The notes beneath the pieces are model-generated. The model made no database searches. It was not told the origin of the DNA and saw only the letters and a list, made by a program, of their open reading frames with translations. Shown here in pieces: positions 6,511 to 11,170 of a stretch of 11,170 nucleotides of DNA (within the stretch, counting starts at the first letter, position 1; each line of letters starts with the position of its first letter). The DNA is from Natronohydrobacter sp. (GTDB lineage Bacteria > Pseudomonadota > Alphaproteobacteria > Rhodobacterales > Rhodobacteraceae): contig SKSL01000091.1 of assembly GCA_007123015.1 (NCBI GenBank), positions 1 to 11,170 on the forward strand, read 5' to 3'. Made by a program: the position numbers and the translations under genes.

Positions 6511-6536
6511 ATTTAATTTGACAGCCTTAAAATATA
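6511..6536. promoter_or_regulatory. Operator-like element 2 (overlaps the xylF -35)
   Basis: This is the second copy of the GACAGCCT element (core 6520-6527), flanked by the imperfect dyad TTTAA (6512-6516) and TTAAA (6527-6531). It contains the TTGACA at 6518-6523, so a protein bound here would block RNA polymerase at the xylF promoter. The spacing to element 1 is 105 bp, close to ten DNA turns. Confidence 0.6.
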
Positions 6537-6545
6537 TGCCATGCT
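6518..6545 (+). promoter_or_regulatory. Predicted xylFHGB promoter
   Basis: TTGACA (6518-6523) is a perfect -35 hexamer. The best -10 at a 16-nt spacing is CATGCT (6540-6545), only 3 of 6 bases to consensus. The start would fall near 6552, leaving a leader of about 48 nt before the xylF ATG. A weak -10 hints that an activator may help. Confidence 0.45.
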
Positions 6546-6599
6546 GCGACGATCTGGCGGCCTTCAGAGCCCGCTCGATCATGTTCAGGGAGGAACATC

Positions 6600-7625
6600 A
6601 TGAACAAACTACTCAGCGCGGCTGTGGCCGCGACCATTGGCTTCAGTTCTGCCGCATGGGCAGACTCGCTGACCATCGGCGTCAGCTGGTCGAATTTCCA
6701 GGAAGAGCGCTGGCAGACGGATGAAGCCGCGATTCGTGGCGCTCTGGATGCAGCAGGCGCGACCTATGTGTCTGCCGATGCGCAGTCATCGGCGTCAAAG
6801 CAGCTGTCCGATATCGAAAGCCTGATCGCGCAGGGTGTGGACGCGCTGATCGTTCTGGCCCAGGACGCCGCCGCCATTGGCCCGGCTGTACAGGCCGCCG
6901 CTGACGAAGGCATCCCGGTCATCGCCTATGACCGTCTGATCGAAGACAGCCGCGCCTTCTACCTGACCTTCGACAATGTCGAAGTCGGTCGCATGCAGGC
7001 CCGCGCTGTGCTCGAACAGCAGCCTTCTGGCAATTATGTCATGATCAAGGGCTCGCCCACTGACCCCAATGCCGATTTCCTGCGCGGCGGCCAGCAAGAG
7101 GTGCTGCAGGCAGCAATTGATGCAGGCGACATCACCATTGTCGCGGAAGCCTATACAGATGCCTGGCTGCCGGCCAATGCACAGCGCAACATGGAACAGA
7201 TCCTGACCGCGCAGGATAACATGGTCGATGCTGTGGTGGCCTCGAATGACGGAACAGCGGGCGGGGCTGTGGCTGCGCTGACCGCGCAGGGGATGGAGGG
7301 CATCCCGGTTTCCGGTCAGGATGGCGATCACGCGGCGCTGAACCGCATCGCATTGGGCACGCAGACGGTCAGCGTCTGGAAAGACGCGCGCGATCTGGGG
7401 CGCGCTGCGGGTGAAATCGCCGTCGCGCTGGCCGGCGGCACAGCGATGGCGGATATCGAGGGAACAGAAATGTGGACCTCGCCGGGCGGCACAGACATGG
7501 TCTCGATGTTCCTGGAACCCGTGCCGATCACAGCAGATAACCTGTCGCTTGTTGTCGATGCAGGCTGGATCAGCCAGGAAGCGCTCTGCCAGGGCGTGAG
7601 CAGCGGCCCGGCGCCCTGCAACTGA
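6600..7625 (+). CDS. xylF: D-xylose ABC transporter, periplasmic binding protein XylF
   Basis: This 341-residue periplasmic protein is predicted to capture D-xylose and deliver it to XylH. A Sec signal peptide of about 22 residues (MNKLLSAAVAATIGFSSAAWA, cut before DSLTIG) precedes a two-lobed periplasmic binding protein fold. Blocks shared with E. coli XylF as I recall it are the ERWQ tetrad, IAYDRLIED, FYLTFDNVEVG, GSPTDPNA, DAWLPANAQRNME, DAVVASNDGTAGGA, SGQDGD and GTQTVSVWK. The C-terminus carries two cysteines (330 and 340), a possible periplasmic disulfide. GGGAGG at 6588-6593 lies 6 nt before the ATG. It is the first gene of xylFHGB, probably repressed by the divergent xylR product. 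A binding protein for another pentose is the alternative, less likely with XylB downstream. Confidence 0.93.
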   Translation: MNKLLSAAVAATIGFSSAAWADSLTIGVSWSNFQEERWQTDEAAIRGALDAAGATYVSADAQSSASKQLSDIESLIAQGVDALIVLAQDAAAIGPAVQAAADEGIPVIAYDRLIEDSRAFYLTFDNVEVGRMQARAVLEQQPSGNYVMIKGSPTDPNADFLRGGQQEVLQAAIDAGDITIVAEAYTDAWLPANAQRNMEQILTAQDNMVDAVVASNDGTAGGAVAALTAQGMEGIPVSGQDGDHAALNRIALGTQTVSVWKDARDLGRAAGEIAVALAGGTAMADIEGTEMWTSPGGTDMVSMFLEPVPITADNLSLVVDAGWISQEALCQGVSSGPAPCN

Positions 7626-7642
7626 TCACGGCCGACTGAACC

Positions 7643-7670
7643 GGGGCGCGCGGCACAGGGCCGCCGCCCC
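7643..7670 (+). other. Strong GC hairpin between xylF and xylH
   Basis: GGGGCG (7643-7648) pairs with CGCCCC (7665-7670), and GCGGC (7650-7654) pairs with GCCGC (7660-7664), around a 5-nt ACAGG loop with one bulged C at 7649. This gives 11 base pairs, nearly all G-C. No T-tract follows, so it is more likely an mRNA-stabilising or partial termination element than a full terminator. It would raise XylF relative to the downstream transporter parts, as known for other binding-protein operons. Confidence 0.65.
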
Positions 7671-7701
7671 TCTCGACCCGCCCTTTCTGGCAGGATACCC
7701 C

Positions 7702-9009
7702 ATGACCAGTTCCGACACTGACCGCGCCGCAAGCGGCAAAACACCCGCACGCCCGAAGCTGACTGATACGCTGGAACTCGATACGCGCCTGCTGGGCATG
7801 ATCGGGGCCTTCATTGCGGTGCTGGTCGTGTTCAACCTGTTGACAGACGGGCGCTTTCTGACCCCGCGCAATATTTTCAACCTGACCATCCAGACAGTCA
7901 GTGTAGCGATCATGGCCACGGGCATGGTCTTCGTCATTGTCACGCGCCATATCGACCTGTCCGTGGGGGCCTTGCTGGCGACCTGTTCGGCGGTCATGGC
8001 GATGATGCAGACGGCCTGGCTGCCGCAAGTTCTGGGCCTGCCGCTGGGTCACCCCATGATCCCATGGCTTGCCATTGCAGCAGGCATATTCGCAGGTGCC
8101 GCGATCGGGGCATTTCAAGGCTACCTGACCGGGTATCTGTTCATTCCAGCTTTCATCGTCACGCTGGGGGGCTTGCTGGTCTGGCGCAACACGGGCTGGT
8201 ATCTGACCAATGGCCAGACCATCGGGCCGCTCGACCCAACTTTTCAGATGTTTGGCGGCATCAATGGCACTTTGGGCGCATTCTGGTCCTGGGTGCTGGG
8301 CATTGTTGCAACCTTGGCCGCGCTCGCTGCCCTCTGGGCCAAGCGCCGCGACAAGCTGCGCCATGGTTTCGCGGTCAAACCGCTCTGGGCCGAATTCGCG
8401 CTGGGTGCGATCATCGCAGGCGCGATCCTGGGCTTCATCAAGATCCTGAATTCCTACGAGGTCCCCGCCGCCCGCCTGCGCCGCGAATTCGAAGCCCGCA
8501 GCGAGGTCATGCCCGAAGGCTATACGGAAGTCTACGGCCTGCCGATATCCGTGCTGCTTTTGATCGTCGTCGCGGTGGTGATGACCGTGATCGCGCGCAA
8601 GACGCGGCTGGGCCGCTATATCTTCGCGGCGGGCGGCAACCCACAGGCGGCAGAACTCTCGGGCATCAACACGCGCCTGCTGACGGTCAAGGTCTTCACC
8701 ATCATGGGGGTGCTTTGCGCCATCTCGGCCGTGGTCGCCTCGGCGCGTCTGACCAATCACTCCAACGATATCGGCACGCTGGACGAATTGCGCGTCATCG
8801 CAGCAGCCGTCATCGGTGGCACTGCGCTGGCAGGGGGGCTTGGCACGATCTACGGCGCGATCCTTGGCGCGCTGATCATGCAATCGCTGCAATCGGGCAT
8901 GGCGATGGTCGGTGTCGATGCGCCCCTGCAGAATATCGTCGTGGGCTCGGTGCTGGTACTCGCCGTGCTGATCGACATCATCTATCGCCGCCGCACAGGG
9001 AAGGGCTGA
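7702..9009 (+). CDS. xylH: D-xylose ABC transporter, permease XylH
   Basis: This 435-residue inner-membrane protein of the BPD_transp_2 (sugar permease) type is predicted to form the xylose channel, probably as a homodimer. About 30 polar N-terminal residues precede the first membrane segment (30-48). Further hydrophobic segments lie near 63-80, 88-103, 120-140, 148-160, 194-212, 231-247, 280-298, 330-348, 365-395 and 410-428. The coupling region ELSGINTRLLTVKVFTIMG (318-336) and VIGGTALAGGLGT (370-382) are characteristic. A polar stretch at about 250-280 is not in E. coli XylH as I recall it, and helps explain the greater length (393 in E. coli). AGGA at 7692-7695 sits 6 nt before the ATG. 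xylG follows after 3 nt. Confidence 0.93.
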   Translation: MTSSDTDRAASGKTPARPKLTDTLELDTRLLGMIGAFIAVLVVFNLLTDGRFLTPRNIFNLTIQTVSVAIMATGMVFVIVTRHIDLSVGALLATCSAVMAMMQTAWLPQVLGLPLGHPMIPWLAIAAGIFAGAAIGAFQGYLTGYLFIPAFIVTLGGLLVWRNTGWYLTNGQTIGPLDPTFQMFGGINGTLGAFWSWVLGIVATLAALAALWAKRRDKLRHGFAVKPLWAEFALGAIIAGAILGFIKILNSYEVPAARLRREFEARSEVMPEGYTEVYGLPISVLLLIVVAVVMTVIARKTRLGRYIFAAGGNPQAAELSGINTRLLTVKVFTIMGVLCAISAVVASARLTNHSNDIGTLDELRVIAAAVIGGTALAGGLGTIYGAILGALIMQSLQSGMAMVGVDAPLQNIVVGSVLVLAVLIDIIYRRRTGKG

Positions 9010-9012
9010 GCC

Positions 9013-9759
9013 ATGACCCCGCTTGTCGATATCCGCAACCTTTCGATTGCCTTTGGTGGCGTGCAGGCCGTCGATGATGTCTCGATCAACCTCTATCCCG
9101 GCGAGGTCGTGGGACTTCTGGGCCATAACGGCGCGGGCAAATCCACGCTGATCAAGATCCTTTCGGGCGCATACAGGGCCGATAGCGGCGAGATCTGGAT
9201 CGACGGCAAGAAGGCCACGATCAACAGCCCCCGCGACGCCCGCGCCTATAATATCGAGACGATCCACCAGACCCTAGCTTTGGCCGACAACCTGCCTGCG
9301 CCTGCGAACCTGTTTCTGGGGCGCGAGTTGCGCACCATGTTCGGTTTTCTGGATGACAGCCGCATGGAATCGGAAACCCGCAAGATCATGGCCCGCCTGA
9401 ACCCCAATTTCCGCAAGATCGCGGAACCGGTCAGCGCGCTCTCGGGCGGTCAGCGGCAATCCGTGGCCATTGCGCGCGCAGTCTATTTCAACGCGCGTAT
9501 CCTGATCATGGATGAACCGACGGCCGCCCTGGGCGTGCATGAAACCAAGATGGTCGCGGATCTGATCAAGGAGTTGAAGGCGCAGGGGCTTGGCATCTTC
9601 CTGATCAGCCATGACACGCGCGAGATGATGGAACTTTGCGACCGTGTGTCGGTCATGAAAAACGGCCAGTTGATCGGAACCGAGCGGGTCGAGGATGTGA
9701 CCGAAGACGACATCCTGTCGATGATCATCATGGGCAAGAAACCGGAAAAGGCCGCGTGA
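9013..9759 (+). CDS. xylG: D-xylose ABC transporter, ATP-binding subunit XylG (single ABC domain)
   Basis: This 248-residue ATPase is predicted to drive xylose import at the cytoplasmic face of XylH. All motifs of one ABC domain are present: Walker A GHNGAGKST (37-45), Q-loop Gln86, signature LSGGQ (143-147), Walker B ILIMDE (163-168) and H-loop His200. The sequence stops after this one domain, whereas E. coli XylG is a tandem fusion of about 513 residues. Two copies would therefore have to dimerise to make two ATP sites. No frameshift is apparent: the gene ends cleanly and xylB starts in the overlap TGATG. AAGGG at 9001-9005 precedes the ATG by 7 nt. Short XylG forms are known among alphaproteobacteria, so this is probably the native form. 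Confidence 0.92.
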   Translation: MTPLVDIRNLSIAFGGVQAVDDVSINLYPGEVVGLLGHNGAGKSTLIKILSGAYRADSGEIWIDGKKATINSPRDARAYNIETIHQTLALADNLPAPANLFLGRELRTMFGFLDDSRMESETRKIMARLNPNFRKIAEPVSALSGGQRQSVAIARAVYFNARILIMDEPTAALGVHETKMVADLIKELKAQGLGIFLISHDTREMMELCDRVSVMKNGQLIGTERVEDVTEDDILSMIIMGKKPEKAA

Positions 9760-11170
9760 TGTATCTTGGACTTGATCTTGGCACCTCTGGCCTGAAAGGG
9801 CTGGTCATTGATGCAGGCGGCGCGGTGGTGGCGGAAGCCAGCGCCCCCCTGACTGTGGCACGCCCGCATCCGGGCTGGTCCGAGCAAGACCCTGGCGACT
9901 GGATCACGGCAGCACAGACTGTCTTGCGTGAGCTTGGCGTTCAGATCGACATGGCGGCCATTGCGGCGATCGGGCTGTCAGGCCAGATGCATGGCGCGAC
10001 GGTGCTGGATGCGTCTGACAGGCCCCTGCGCCCCTGCATCCTGTGGAACGATACCCGCGCGCATGCGGAGGCCACTGCGCTGGATGAAAACCCGGAATTT
10101 CGCGCAATCAGCGGCAATATCGTTTTTCCGGGCTTCACCGCGCCCAAGATCAACTGGCTTTTGTTCAACGAACCAGAGGCCTGGGAACAGATGGCAATGG
10201 TGCTTCTGCCCAAGGATTACCTGCGGCTCTGGCTGACGGGCGAGCATGTGTCGGACCTGTCGGATGCCGCAGGCACAAGCTGGCTGGATGTGGCCGCGCG
10301 CGACTGGTCAGATGTGTTGCTGGCGCGGATGGATCTGGCGCGGACCATGGTGCCAAGGCTGGTCGAGGGCTCTGCCCCCTCTGGCGGGGTGCGCGCGGCC
10401 CTTGCGCAGGAATTCGGACTGCGCGCGGGTATCCCGGTCGCAGGCGGCGCAGGTGACAATGCCGCAACGGCCATCGGCCTGGGGGTCGCGCGGGGGGGAC
10501 AGGGGTTTGTCAGTCTTGGCACCTCTGGCGTGCTGTTTGCTGCAACAGACGGTTACGCGCCTGCGCCAGAAACGGCTGTCCACACATTCTGCCACGCCCT
10601 GCCCGACACATGGCACCAGATGGGGGTGATCCTTGCGGCCACCGATGCGTTGAACTGGTTCGCGCGCCTGAACGGCACCAGCCCTGCTGATCTGACCGCC
10701 GACCTTGGTCCGCTGCAAGCCCCCGGACATGCGTTGTTCCTGCCTTATCTGGGGGGCGAGCGCACGCCGCTCAACAGCGCCAGCATACGCGGCGCGTTGA
10801 TCGGGCTGGACCATGCGACTGACCGAGACGCCGCAACCCGCGCCGTGCTCGAAGGTGTGGTCTTTGCGCTGAAGGATTGTCAGGACGCGCTGGCCGCCAC
10901 CGGCACCAAACTCGACACGCTGATCGCCGCAGGCGGTGGCGCGCGCTCCGACTACTGGCTCTCGGCACTCGCCACCGCGCTCGATCTGCCCATCCTTGTC
11001 CCGCAAGCAGGCGATTACGGTGCTGCGCTTGGGGCCGCCCGGTTGGGACTGATGGCCGCAACTGGCGCGCAAACCGAGGCCATGCCGCTCCCCCCCATCG
11101 CGCGCGAAATCGCGCCTGTGACCCCGCTCACCCCGGCCTTTACTGACGCGCATCAGCGCTTCAAGGCCGC
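9759..11170 (+). CDS. xylB: Xylulokinase XylB, missing the last few codons at the window edge
   Basis: The frame is open from the ATG at 9759 to the window end, giving 470 complete codons. E. coli XylB has 484 residues, so only about 14 are missing. The enzyme phosphorylates D-xylulose with ATP to D-xylulose 5-phosphate, feeding the pentose phosphate pathway. This FGGY-family kinase shows the N-terminal phosphate loop LGLDLGTSGLKG, PHPGWSEQDPGDW, LSGQMHGATVLD, LRPCILWNDTR, GFTAPKINWL, LLPKDYLRLWLTGE, SDAAGTSWLDVA and AGGAGDNAA. Asp233 there falls at the position of the catalytic base of the E. coli enzyme. The C-terminal half has FVSLGTSGVLFA, LPYLGGERTPLNS and AAGGGARSDYWL. The start overlaps the xylG stop by 1 nt, so coupling is likely. 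The xylose isomerase gene xylA was not seen and may follow. Confidence 0.95.
   Translation, partial: MYLGLDLGTSGLKGLVIDAGGAVVAEASAPLTVARPHPGWSEQDPGDWITAAQTVLRELGVQIDMAAIAAIGLSGQMHGATVLDASDRPLRPCILWNDTRAHAEATALDENPEFRAISGNIVFPGFTAPKINWLLFNEPEAWEQMAMVLLPKDYLRLWLTGEHVSDLSDAAGTSWLDVAARDWSDVLLARMDLARTMVPRLVEGSAPSGGVRAALAQEFGLRAGIPVAGGAGDNAATAIGLGVARGGQGFVSLGTSGVLFAATDGYAPAPETAVHTFCHALPDTWHQMGVILAATDALNWFARLNGTSPADLTADLGPLQAPGHALFLPYLGGERTPLNSASIRGALIGLDHATDRDAATRAVLEGVVFALKDCQDALAATGTKLDTLIAAGGGARSDYWLSALATALDLPILVPQAGDYGAALGAARLGLMAATGAQTEAMPLPPIAREIAPVTPLTPAFTDAHQRFKA

Noticed and set aside
6488..6724. A 78-codon plus-strand frame starting in the xylR-xylF intergenic region, as a possible leader peptide
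   Set aside because: It begins upstream of the predicted xylF promoter, lacks a ribosome binding site and runs out of frame into xylF.
7570..9267. A 565-residue open frame on the minus strand antisense to xylH
   Set aside because: Its composition is rich in Asp, His, Arg and Gln, typical of an antisense shadow in GC-rich DNA. It has no recognisable domain and fully overlaps xylH, whose motifs are clear.
9013..9759. XylG as a frameshifted or truncated pseudogene
   Set aside because: All motifs of one ABC domain are intact, the stop is coupled to the xylB start, and no second-domain remnant appears before xylB.
1..11170. CRISPR array, insertion sequence, prophage, tRNA or rRNA
   Set aside because: No regularly spaced repeats, terminal inverted repeats, transposase or integrase motifs, or RNA-gene signatures were seen. 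Nearly all of the window is explained by ordinary genes.

Overview
This GC-rich window carries three compact, unrelated gene modules with little intergenic DNA. Codon usage, the gene families and their arrangement suggest an alphaproteobacterium, most likely of the Rhodobacterales. That assignment is inference, because there is no rRNA or other marker gene here. No mobile element, CRISPR array, tRNA or rRNA was seen.

Module 1 (1-3549, + strand) is the 3' part of an acyl-CoA operon. It holds the end of a malate/succinate-CoA ligase beta subunit (mtkA-like), its alpha subunit (mtkB-like), a double-hotdog mesaconyl-C4-CoA hydratase (meh-like) and a family III mesaconyl-CoA C1-C4 CoA transferase (mct-like), and it ends at a clear intrinsic terminator. 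The last two enzymes belong to the glyoxylate-assimilation branch of the 3-hydroxypropionate bicycle. Beside an ATP-dependent malyl-CoA-forming ligase, they suggest a hybrid route joining malyl-CoA, glyoxylate, propionyl-CoA and citramalyl-CoA chemistry. The lyase and the C1-CoA hydratase would have to lie upstream of the window or elsewhere.

Module 2 (3590-5067, + strand) is phoU-phoB, preceded by its own PHO box rather than following pstSCAB. The phoB stop lies 4 nt from the stop of the convergent xylR gene, and both stops sit inside one 10-bp palindrome.

Module 3 (5072-11170) is a D-xylose uptake and catabolism locus. A ROK-family repressor (xylR, minus strand) diverges from xylF-xylH-xylG-xylB (+ strand). 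The 211-bp divergent region holds two copies of an AT-rich element around GACAGCCT, placed 105 bp apart. One covers the predicted xylR start region and the other overlaps the predicted xylF -35, which suggests looping repression and autoregulation. XylF binds xylose in the periplasm, XylH and a single-ABC-domain XylG import it, and XylB phosphorylates xylulose. A strong GC hairpin separates xylF from xylH. xylB runs off the end of the window about 14 residues short of the usual length, and xylA is not in view.
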